From positions 496,001-560,000 of the forward strand of contig CAWHZU010000019.1 in NCBI GenBank assembly GCA_963833885.1: a stretch of 64,000 bases of DNA, written 5' to 3'. The position numbers were made by a program, and so were the translations under genes. The notes beneath the pieces were generated by a model. That model saw only the letters and a program-made list of their open reading frames with translations. It was not told the DNA's origin and did not search any database. Shown in pieces: positions 23,311 through 30,501 of the stretch (position 1 is the stretch's first letter; every line of letters begins with the position of its first letter). Origin of the DNA: JASHPR01 sp963833885. Lineage in GTDB: Bacteria; Actinomycetota; Actinomycetes; Streptosporangiales; Streptosporangiaceae.

Positions 23311-25110
23311 TCAGTGCTCGCGCAGGCCGCGGAGCACGAGGGCGGTCTCGAGCGCCGCGAGGACCGCCTCCCAGCCCTTGTCCTCGCTGCTGCCCTCGCC
23401 ACCGCAGCGGTCCAGGGCCTGGGCGCTGGTGTCGCACGTCAGCACGCCGTTGCCGACCGGGGTTCCGGTGTCGAGCGGGATCCGGGACAGCCCGTAGGTC
23501 ACGGAGGAGCAGACGTAGTCGAAGTGCGGCGTGCCGCCGCGGATGACCGCCCCCAGGCAGGCGACCGCGTCGTGCCGCCGGGCCAGCTCGGCGGCGACGA
23601 CCGGCAGCTCGGCGGCGCCCGGGACGCGGACGACCAGCGGTGACGCGACCCCGCAGGCGCCGGCGGCCGCCACCGCGCGCTCCACCAGGCAGCCGGTCAC
23701 CTCGGGATGCCAGCGGGTCGCGGCGATCGCGAGGCTCAGCCCGGACGCGTCCACGACCTGGCCCTGCGGGCGGCCTTCGCCGCTCACGCCGACCCCGCCG
23801 CCGGGTCGGCCAGGCCGGGGCGAGGGAACCGCCCGGGACGTCCCGTTCTGCACGAACAGCTCACCGAGCTGGTGGCCGAGCCGGTCTCGCTTGGCGATCA
23901 GGTAGCGCAGGTTGTCCTGGGTGGCCGCGACGGGCAGCGGCACCCTGCCGGTCACCTCGATCCCGAATCCGGACAGGCCCCGGATCTTGTCCGGGTTGTT
24001 GGTGAGCAGCCGGAGCGGGCCCACGCCAAGGTCGGCAAGCATCTGCGCGCCGGTCGAGTACTCGCGCGCGTCGGCGGGCAGGCCAAGCTCCAGGTTCGCG
24101 TCCACGGTGTCGGCGCCGTTGTCCTGCAGCTGGTAGGCGCGCAGCTTGCTGAGCAGCCCGATGCCGCGCCCCTCGTGACCGCGCAGGTAGAGCACGACCC
24201 CGCGGCCCTCGGCCGCGATGGCAGCCATGGCGGCGTCGAGCTGGGCGCCGCAGTCGCAGCGCTGGGAGCCGAACACGTCGCCGGTCAGGCATTCGGAGTG
24301 CATCCGGACCAGCACGTCGGCGCCGCCCGGCTCGGCCAGGTCACCGAGCACCAGCGCGACGTGCTCGGTGCCGTCCACCGAGTTCAGGTAGCCGAATGCC
24401 CGCCATTCCCCGTATTCGTTCGGCACCCGTGTCTGCACCACGCGGCGCACGGTCCGCTCGGAGTGCCTGCGGTACTCGATGAGCTGGGCGATGGAGATCA
24501 GCGTGAGCCCGTGCTTGTCGGCGAACGCGCGCAGCTGCGGGCGGCGCGCCATCGTGCCGTCGTCGTTGAAGATCTCGGCCACGACGCCGGCGGCGGTCAG
24601 GCCCGCGAGCCGGGCGAGGTCGACCGCTGCCTCGGTGTGCCCGGCCCGGCGCAGCACGCCGCCCTCGGCGTAGCGCAGCGGGAACACGTGCCCGGGCCTG
24701 ACGATCTCGTACGGCTCGGTGGCCGAGTCCACCAGTGTGCGGATGGTCCGTGCCCGGTCGGCGGCGGAGATCCCGGTGGTGATGCCGTCACGGGCGTCCA
24801 CGCTGATCGTGAACGCGGTGCCCATGTGCTCCTGGTTGTCGCTGGTCATCGGCGGCAGCTGCAGCCGGTCCAGGTCTTCGCCGAGCATCGGCACGCAGAT
24901 CAGCCCGCGAACGTGGCGGATCGTGAACGCGAGCAGCTCGGGGGTGGCCTTGCCCGCGGCGAACACGATGTCGCCCTCGTTCTCCCTGCTGGCATCGTCA
25001 ACCACGACGATCGCCCGGCCCGCGGCGATGTCGGCGATCGCCTGCTCCACCGTGTCCAGGCCGTCGGCGCCGTGCGGCGCGGTCTCGTCTGCGGTCTCGT
25101 CTGTGATCAT
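23311..25110 (-). CDS. ribBA-ribH: Trifunctional riboflavin enzyme: RibB-RibA-RibH fusion
   Basis: 599 residues joining three enzymes. Residues 1-212 are DHBP synthase (SRENEGD metal/phosphate site, GHTEAAVDL). Residues about 220-425 are GTP cyclohydrolase II, with zinc cysteines 274, 285 and 287 in ECLTGDVFGSQRCDCG and RGHEGRGIGL. A Gly/Pro/Arg linker (about 426-450) leads to lumazine synthase (451-599) with VPGAAELPV, GAVIRGGTPHFDYV and EDKGWEAV. RibBA is a normal bifunctional enzyme, but RibH is usually separate. No stop lies in the linker; a GTG at 23787 (codon 442, before SGEGRPQG) could also start a separate RibH. It is coupled to ribE by ATGA overlap and lies downstream of the FMN riboswitch. 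Confidence 0.9.
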   Translation of the reverse strand: MITDETADETAPHGADGLDTVEQAIADIAAGRAIVVVDDASRENEGDIVFAAGKATPELLAFTIRHVRGLICVPMLGEDLDRLQLPPMTSDNQEHMGTAFTISVDARDGITTGISAADRARTIRTLVDSATEPYEIVRPGHVFPLRYAEGGVLRRAGHTEAAVDLARLAGLTAAGVVAEIFNDDGTMARRPQLRAFADKHGLTLISIAQLIEYRRHSERTVRRVVQTRVPNEYGEWRAFGYLNSVDGTEHVALVLGDLAEPGGADVLVRMHSECLTGDVFGSQRCDCGAQLDAAMAAIAAEGRGVVLYLRGHEGRGIGLLSKLRAYQLQDNGADTVDANLELGLPADAREYSTGAQMLADLGVGPLRLLTNNPDKIRGLSGFGIEVTGRVPLPVAATQDNLRYLIAKRDRLGHQLGELFVQNGTSRAVPSPRPGRPGGGVGVSGEGRPQGQVVDASGLSLAIAATRWHPEVTGCLVERAVAAAGACGVASPLVVRVPGAAELPVVAAELARRHDAVACLGAVIRGGTPHFDYVCSSVTYGLSRIPLDTGTPVGNGVLTCDTSAQALDRCGGEGSSEDKGWEAVLAALETALVLRGLREH

Positions 25111-25718
25111 CGCTCTGGTCTCTCCGCTCCGAGCAGCCGTTCCACGTATTTGGCGATCATGTCGACTTCCAGGTTGACCGTGTCCCCCGGCCGCTTGCGG
25201 CCCATGGTGGTACGGGCGAGCGTCTCCGGGATCAGGCTGACCTCAATCCAGTGCGCGCCGGGATCGGGCCCGGTGCCGAGCGCCGAGATGGTCAGGCTGA
25301 TCCCGTCGATGGCGATCGAGCCCTTTTCCACCACGTAGCGCGATAGCTCCAGCGGAACCGAGATCCGCACCACATCGCCGGGATGGCGGGCCAGGATCGT
25401 GCCGGTTCCGTCTACGTGCCCCTGGACGATGTGACCGCCGAGCCTGTCATCGAGCCGCATCGGGCGTTCCAGGTTCACCGGCGAGCCCGCGGCAAGGGCC
25501 CCAAGGCTGGACCTGCTCAGGGTCTCGCTGATCACATCGGCGCTGAACGTGCCGTCGGCAAAGTCGGTGACCGTGAGGCAGACGCCGTTGATGGCGATGG
25601 AATCGCCCTTGGCCGCGTCGGCCGTGACCAGCGGGCCGCGGACGGTCAGCCGCGCCGCGTCGTTGAATTCCTCGATGGCCACAATCTCGCCGAGTTCCTC
25701 GACGATTCCGGTGAACAC
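25107..25718 (-). CDS. ribE: Riboflavin synthase
   Basis: Dismutates two 6,7-dimethyl-8-ribityllumazine molecules to riboflavin. 203 residues with two homologous barrels: FTGIVEELGEI at the start of the first, INGVCLTVTDF and the repeat counterpart IDGISLTISALG, and GGHIVQGHVDGTG. I chose GTG 25718 because the family begins at VFTGIVEE and a GAGG site lies 9 nt upstream. First gene of the rib operon behind the FMN riboswitch; overlaps ribBA-ribH by 4 nt. Gene name follows the actinobacterial usage (ribC/ribE). Confidence 0.95.
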   Translation of the reverse strand: MFTGIVEELGEIVAIEEFNDAARLTVRGPLVTADAAKGDSIAINGVCLTVTDFADGTFSADVISETLSRSSLGALAAGSPVNLERPMRLDDRLGGHIVQGHVDGTGTILARHPGDVVRISVPLELSRYVVEKGSIAIDGISLTISALGTGPDPGAHWIEVSLIPETLARTTMGRKRPGDTVNLEVDMIAKYVERLLGAERPER

Positions 25719-25830
25719 CGCACACACCTCGTTCCCTCGGAGCCAACCTGCATGCCACGGGCTCCGGGGATCGCGCTGTCGCGCGGATTGCGCTTGGATG
25801 CGCAAGCACAGCCTCTCGGCCGCGCGCGTG

Positions 25831-25950
25831 CTTCCTCCCATCCGGACTTTTACCGTCGGCCCCGGAATTCCACCGGGTCAGCCGGCCGATGGCCTCGGCC
25901 GGGTCGCGGGCTGTCACCGCCGGTTCGGAGTTTCACCGACCCCGGAGCAC
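25831..25950 (-). promoter_or_regulatory. FMN riboswitch (RFN element)
   Basis: Read on the minus strand, the leader contains the conserved RFN blocks in order: GGGGTCGGTGAAACTCCG, ACCGGCGGTGACAGCCCGCG, a GGCCGA...TCGGCC variable hairpin, CCGGTGGAATTCCGG, and GGTAAAAGTCCGGATGGGAG. It ends 112 nt upstream of the ribE start. FMN binding would switch off expression of the whole riboflavin operon. Confidence 0.96.
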
Positions 25951-26016
25951 GCTTATCTGCTGAACCAGTGTGCCATGCCCGGTATTCCGCCTGCGACCTC
26001 GGCCGCTGCCCGGCGA

Positions 26017-27357
26017 TCAGGTCGGCGTGCTGCCCCTGCGGGCCAGCGCGTCCAGGGTGACGGCGGCGAGCAGCACCAGCGCGGTCCAGATGTACTGGGC
26101 CGCGGCGCTGAGGCCGAGCAGCTCGACGCCGTTGTAGATGACCGCGACGACGAACCCGCCGAGCAGGGCGCCGACCATCCGGCCCCGGCCGCCGAACAGG
26201 CTGACGCCGCCGATCACGGCTCCCGCGACCGCGTACAGCACGTACTGGCCGCCCTGGATGTCGTTCGAGATCGACCCCAGGAACGATGCGTACAGGATCC
26301 CGGTGACGCCGGCCATCGCCCCGCACAGCGTGAACGCCACCACCCGGATCCGGCGCAGGTTGATGCCGGCCCGCCGGGCCGCCTCGGCGTTGCCGCCAAT
26401 CGCGTAGACGTAGCGGCCGTACTTGGTGCGGCCCAGGAGCACGGTCAGCACCACATACAGGCCCAGCACGATCGGCACCACCCAGGGCACCCCGCTGAGC
26501 ACGGTGAGGCCGACGCCGCGGTTGTGGTTGAGCACCAGCACGAGCACCAGGCCCACCGCGGCCATCACGCCTATCTTCAGCAGCGTCACGCTCACCGGCG
26601 GCGCGACGAGGTTGTGCGCCCTCCGGCGCCGGTCCCTGACGATCATGTAGGCCCCGGTGACCACGACGGCGACGATCAGCACGATCCAGCCGGCGGTCGG
26701 GCTCATGTTCTCGGACACCAGAGCGTTGATGAAGCCGTTGTGGTTCTGGATGACCCCGCCGTTGCCGACGCTCCCGGTCTCGTCGAACAACCAGAGCAGC
26801 ACCCCGTTCAGGCCGAGCAGGCCGGCCAGCGTGACCACGAATGACGGGATGCGCAGCCAGACGATGATCAGGCCCTCGATCCCGGCGATCGCCGCGCACA
26901 CTGCGATGCCGACAACGATCGCGGCCCAGGTCGGGAACGGGTTGTGGACGGCGACCATCCAGAGCGTGATGGTCCCGCCGATGCCCGCGTTGAAGCCGAG
27001 CGACAGGTCGATCTCGCCGAGCAGCAGCGGGAACGTCTGTGCCATGCAGAACGTGATCAGGAACCCCGCCTGCGTCATCAGGTTGGCGATGTTGCCCGCG
27101 GACAGGAACGCGTGCTCGGATATCTGGAAGTACGCCCCGATGATGACCAGGCCGATGATGACCGGCAGGGCGCCGCTCTCACCGCTGCGGACCCGCCGCA
27201 GCCAGATGCGGGTGTACTCGCCCAGCGAGTTGGCCATCACCTCGGGAGCGCTGGTCAGCGCGATGTACTCGGCCGCATCGCCGGCCACGGGCTGGCCGGC
27301 CACCGCCACGGATCCGGGCTCGGTGGCTTGCGCCTCGTCGCGCTCGGCATCTGTCAT
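26017..27357 (-). CDS. CUT2-type ABC transporter permease (XylH-like)
   Basis: 446 residues with about twelve hydrophobic segments. It has the ribose/xylose permease signature AQTFPLLLGEIDLSLGFNAG and the loop AVIGGVSLFGGRGRMVGALLGG. A charged loop RDRRRRAH in the middle and the extra length resemble XylH-type permeases. ATG 27357 lies 3 nt after the ATPase stop. Last gene of the binding protein-ATPase-permease operon. The substrate is probably a sugar or cyclitol; not determined. Confidence 0.9.
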   Translation of the reverse strand: MTDAERDEAQATEPGSVAVAGQPVAGDAAEYIALTSAPEVMANSLGEYTRIWLRRVRSGESGALPVIIGLVIIGAYFQISEHAFLSAGNIANLMTQAGFLITFCMAQTFPLLLGEIDLSLGFNAGIGGTITLWMVAVHNPFPTWAAIVVGIAVCAAIAGIEGLIIVWLRIPSFVVTLAGLLGLNGVLLWLFDETGSVGNGGVIQNHNGFINALVSENMSPTAGWIVLIVAVVVTGAYMIVRDRRRRAHNLVAPPVSVTLLKIGVMAAVGLVLVLVLNHNRGVGLTVLSGVPWVVPIVLGLYVVLTVLLGRTKYGRYVYAIGGNAEAARRAGINLRRIRVVAFTLCGAMAGVTGILYASFLGSISNDIQGGQYVLYAVAGAVIGGVSLFGGRGRMVGALLGGFVVAVIYNGVELLGLSAAAQYIWTALVLLAAVTLDALARRGSTPT

Positions 27358-27360
27358 ATC

Positions 27361-28158
27361 TCAGCCCTCCGCGCCCGTGCTGACGCCGGGCGCGTCCGCA
27401 CTCCCGGCTCCGGTGCCGTTGCCGAGCCGCGTCGACGCGCCGGTGGTCATCAGGTCCACCGCGGACTGCCGGTCAAACTCCGCGGCCGGCCCCACCGCGG
27501 CCAGCGTGCCCAGGTAGAGCACCGCGATCCGGTCCGCGACCTGGAACACGTCGTTCAGGTTGTGCGAGATCAGCAGGACCGAGTGGCCCGTGTTCTTCAG
27601 CCGCTCGATCAGGTTCAGCACCAGTTCGGTCTGGGTGACGCCGAGCGCGGCCGTCGGCTCGTCCATGATGACGAGCTTGGCGTCCAGCATCACGGCCTTG
27701 GCCACCGCGACCGCCTGCCGCTGCCCGCCGGATAGCGATCCGACAAGCTGGCGGATCGACCGGACCGTGGTGACCCTGAGGTCGTGCAGCGTCTGCTTAG
27801 CGGTCAGCTCCATGTTGACCTCATCGAGCAGCCCGAACCGCACGGCCTCGTGGCCGAGCAGCATGTTCTGCACGATGTCCAGGTTGTCGCAGAGCGCGAG
27901 GTCCTGGTAGACCGCTGCGATGCCGAGGTCGGTGGCGTCCTTCGGCGAGTGGACGTGCACCGGCTTGCCGTTCCAGATCAGCTCGCCGCTGGACGGCTGC
28001 CAGATACCCGCGATGGTCTTGATGAGCGTGGACTTGCCCGCGCCGTTGTCGCCAACCAGGGCGGTGACCTCACCGTTCGGTATGTCGAGGTTGATGTCGG
28101 TCAGGGCCTGCACCGGGCCGAAGCTCTTGCTGACCCCCCGCAGCCGCAGCAGCGGCAT
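27361..28158 (-). CDS. CUT2-type ABC transporter ATPase (single domain)
   Basis: 265 residues from ATG 28158 (MPLLRLRGVSKSFGP). Walker A is GDNGAGKST, Q-loop VYQDLALCDNLD, signature LSGGQRQ, Walker B VIMDEPTAALGV, switch His in ISHN. An in-frame GTG at 28257 with a GGGAG site would add 33 unconserved residues, but that stretch is largely occupied by a perfect 17-bp hairpin, so I favour the internal ATG. Single-domain ATPases must pair; the ATPase-kinase fusion encoded 2.3 kb upstream has an almost identical Q-loop region (DLALCDNLD) and could be the second half. Confidence 0.88.
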   Translation of the reverse strand: MPLLRLRGVSKSFGPVQALTDINLDIPNGEVTALVGDNGAGKSTLIKTIAGIWQPSSGELIWNGKPVHVHSPKDATDLGIAAVYQDLALCDNLDIVQNMLLGHEAVRFGLLDEVNMELTAKQTLHDLRVTTVRSIRQLVGSLSGGQRQAVAVAKAVMLDAKLVIMDEPTAALGVTQTELVLNLIERLKNTGHSVLLISHNLNDVFQVADRIAVLYLGTLAAVGPAAEFDRQSAVDLMTTGASTRLGNGTGAGSADAPGVSTGAEG

Positions 28159-28200
28159 GTCACCGGATTCGGCCGGGCTGCCGTTCGGCAGCTCCGACCC

Positions 28201-28237
28201 CGATGGCACCCGGCCCGTGTCGGGCCGGGTGCCATCG
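28201..28237. other. Perfect 17-bp hairpin after the binding-protein gene
   Basis: CGATGGCACCCGGCCCG (28201-28217) and its exact complement (28221-28237) enclose a 3-nt loop. It lies 55 nt past the binding-protein stop and just before the ATPase start. Such hairpins typically stabilise the binding-protein mRNA or attenuate read-through, giving more receptor than ATPase and permease. Confidence 0.8.
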
Positions 28238-28291
28238 CCGGAGCGGTCGGTTACCACCGCGATGCTCCCGCTGGGTCGTTTTCGTTCATCG

Positions 28292-29497
28292 TTACGAGAT
28301 ACCGTACTTCGTGCAGTCCGCCGCGAACGAGCCCGAGCACAGCTGGGATGCTGGCACGAAGCCGTCCTTGATGACCGTGGACTGGATCGTGCTCGGCGTC
28401 ACCCACTCCGGGGTCAGCAGGATCGACTTCACCTCGACTCCGGTGTTGACATCCTTCGCCGAGCCGTTGACCAGGGCCGACGGCGGCGTAAGGCCCGCCC
28501 GGATGTACATGGCCAGCGCCACAGCGGCCTGGGCCTCCAGGTAGATCGGCTTGTACACGGTGCCGCACTGGTACCCGGAGATCACGTTCTGCAGCCCGGT
28601 GAGCGTGGCGTCCTGGCCGGTGACCGGGAAGGTGTTCGCCTTGATGCCCTTCGTCTGCAGGTAGTGGATGATCGGCGCGCCGTTCTCGTCGTTCGGCATC
28701 AGCACCGCGTTGATGCTGGGATGCGCCGTGTAAGCGGCCTCGAACTCGGACAGGGCCACGTCGGGCGTCCAGGTGCCGGCCGGGTTGGCCACGTCGGTCC
28801 ACTTCTTGGACGAGAAGTACGGGGCCAGCACGGCGTCGTAGCCGTCCGCGAACAGCGTGGCGTTGTTGTCGGTCGGGGCGCCCTTCATGACCATGACCTG
28901 GGGCTTGGCCACCTTCCAGGCGGCGACGCAGGAGACCAGTCCCTTGCCGAGCAGGGTCCCGACATAGTTGTTGTTGAAGCTGACGTAGTACTTGCGGGTG
29001 CCGCCGAGGGTGAGCCGGTCATAGTCGATCACGGCAACGCCATGGGACTTGGCGTAGGACTCGATCTTCGCCCCGACGCCGGAGTCGAGCGGGTCCATGA
29101 TCAGCACGTCGGCGCCCTTGGTGATGTCGGCCTGCGCGTCCGAGTACTCGGTCGCGTCGCTGCCCAGCGCGTTCTGGATGACGATCTGGGACGGCTTGAG
29201 GCCGGCGTCTTCCATGGACTTCTTGAGATACGGGGCGTCGAACTCCACGTAGCGGGTTGACGAGACCGTGTCCGGCAGGATCGCCGCCACGTTCCCCTTG
29301 CCCCGCGCGGCGATCGACTTGAGCTCCTTCATCGCCGAGAAGCTGAGGTTGAACGACGTGTAGCTGAGCTTGGGCACGCTTCCCGAACTCGACGAACTCG
29401 GGCTGCTCGACGAGCTGCTGCTGCATGCGGCCAAGGCCAGGGCCGCACACGCGGCCACCGATGTTAGTGCGAGTCTTCGCCTAGAAAGAAAGACCAA
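28292..29497 (-). CDS. CUT2-type sugar ABC transporter substrate-binding lipoprotein
   Basis: About 401 residues. Lipoprotein signal with lipobox LAAC and a Ser-rich tether (Cys25 from the chosen start). The mature protein has the periplasmic-binding fold of xylose/ribose-type receptors: ADVLIMDPLDSGVGAKIESY, GVAVIDYDRL, KYYVSFNNNYVGTLLGKGLV, AVLMPNDENGAPI and FPVTGQDATLTGLQNVISG. The TTG at 29497 is favoured by a GAGGTGG site at the right distance; in-frame starts further upstream are possible. First gene of the transporter operon; phased TTAA repeats and a palindrome lie upstream. Confidence 0.9.
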   Translation of the reverse strand: MVFLSRRRLALTSVAACAALALAACSSSSSSSPSSSSSGSVPKLSYTSFNLSFSAMKELKSIAARGKGNVAAILPDTVSSTRYVEFDAPYLKKSMEDAGLKPSQIVIQNALGSDATEYSDAQADITKGADVLIMDPLDSGVGAKIESYAKSHGVAVIDYDRLTLGGTRKYYVSFNNNYVGTLLGKGLVSCVAAWKVAKPQVMVMKGAPTDNNATLFADGYDAVLAPYFSSKKWTDVANPAGTWTPDVALSEFEAAYTAHPSINAVLMPNDENGAPIIHYLQTKGIKANTFPVTGQDATLTGLQNVISGYQCGTVYKPIYLEAQAAVALAMYIRAGLTPPSALVNGSAKDVNTGVEVKSILLTPEWVTPSTIQSTVIKDGFVPASQLCSGSFAADCTKYGIS

Positions 29498-29544
29498 CGA
29501 AACCACCTCGTTTTGTGGACTCGACGTGCACGCGCAAAATTGGA

Positions 29545-29561
29545 CATCATGGACCATGATG
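29545..29561. promoter_or_regulatory. 17-bp palindrome upstream of the binding-protein gene
   Basis: CATCATGGACCATGATG has perfect 8-bp arms around one base, 48 nt upstream of the chosen start of the sugar-binding-protein gene. This looks like an operator for a dimeric repressor or activator. Confidence 0.6.
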
Positions 29562-29579
29562 CGTGGAGGCGCCTGTGCT

Positions 29580-29650
29580 GTTAACCGTAGACTTCAGCGA
29601 ATTAACGCGGCCGTAAACATCCAGGCGCCGACGTTAAAATAGCGTTAACA
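29580..29650. promoter_or_regulatory. Phased TTAA-type repeats, candidate response-regulator sites
   Basis: Five related heptamers begin at 29580 (GTTAACC), 29601 (ATTAACG), 29613 (GTAAACA), 29633 (GTTAAAA) and 29644 (GTTAACA). Spacings of 21, 12, 20 and 11 nt put them on one helix face. GTTAAAA-TAGC-GTTAACA is an 11-nt direct repeat, the spacing used by OmpR/PhoB-family regulators. The stretch is distinctly AT-rich and lies between the response-regulator gene and the transporter operon. Confidence 0.6.
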
Positions 29651-29796
29651 AGATGGCTCGGAACGGCATGTGACCACGGAAAAGTCCCGAAACGGTTACG
29701 GCAATGTCCCAAACCGGTGACGCTTGCGATGATTCTCGCGGTGAGGTCGGCGGTGATCCATGTGATGGTCTCCATCCGCGAATGCATAGGCCGGCG

Positions 29797-30501
29797 CTAC
29801 TCGGCCGCGATCCGGTATCCGGCGCGCGGCTGGGTCAGGATCAGCGGCGTCGCGCCCGCACCCTCCAGCTTGGCCCGCAGCCGCCGGACGTACACCCGCA
29901 CATACTCGGTCTCGGTTTCGTAGCCGTGGCCCCAGACCCGCCGGAGCAGGTGGGCGTGGGTGAGCAGCTTGCCGCGGTTGGTGGCGAGCTCGCGCAGCAG
30001 GGCGAACTCCGTCGGGGTCAGGTGCACCGGCCGGCCGCCGCTCGTCACCTGCTGGCTGGCGAGATCGATCACCAGCTCGCCGATGATGATCGCCGCGGGC
30101 TCGGGTTCGGTGGCCGCGGCCGGGCGGGTGCGGCGCAGCGTGGCGGTGATCCTGGCCAGTAGTTCCTCGATGCTGAACGGCTTGGTCATGTAGTCGTCCG
30201 CGCCCACGTTGAGTGCGGTCACCTTGTCCCGCTCGCCGCCGCGGGCCGACACCACGATGATCGCCACCGAGGAGCGCTCCCTGATCTGGCGGCACAGCTC
30301 GAAGCCGTCGACCTCGGGCAGCATCAGATCGAGGAGCACGATGTCGGGTTCCTCGGTCTCGAGCAGCTGCAGGGTGCGGACTCCATCGACCGAGACCACG
30401 GTGTCAAAACCCCGGACGGCGAGGTTGGACCGGATCAGGTCGACGATGTTCGGGTCGTCCTCGACCACGAGCGCACGGGTGTTCTCCGGGTACTCAGCCA
30501 C
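29797..30501 (-). CDS. OmpR-family response regulator of the ATPase-kinase fusion
   Basis: 234 residues from GTG 30501, which has GAGG 9 nt upstream and overlaps the kinase stop by 8 nt; longer in-frame starts inside the kinase gene are possible. The receiver domain has the acidic pocket VVEDD, phospho-acceptor Asp58 in LLDLMLP, Ser in VVSARGG and Lys107 in TKPF. The C-terminal winged helix is intact (LTPTEFALLRELATNRGKLLTHAHLL, then ETEYVRVYVRRLRAKLE). Translational coupling makes it the partner of the fused kinase; likely targets are the TTAA repeats just downstream. Confidence 0.93.
   Translation of the reverse strand: MAEYPENTRALVVEDDPNIVDLIRSNLAVRGFDTVVSVDGVRTLQLLETEEPDIVLLDLMLPEVDGFELCRQIRERSSVAIIVVSARGGERDKVTALNVGADDYMTKPFSIEELLARITATLRRTRPAAATEPEPAAIIIGELVIDLASQQVTSGGRPVHLTPTEFALLRELATNRGKLLTHAHLLRRVWGHGYETETEYVRVYVRRLRAKLEGAGATPLILTQPRAGYRIAAE

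Noticed and set aside
27361..28257. Longer ATPase start at GTG 28257
   Set aside because: It has a fair ribosome site, but the added residues are unconserved and encoded by a perfect 17-bp hairpin; kept only as an alternative.
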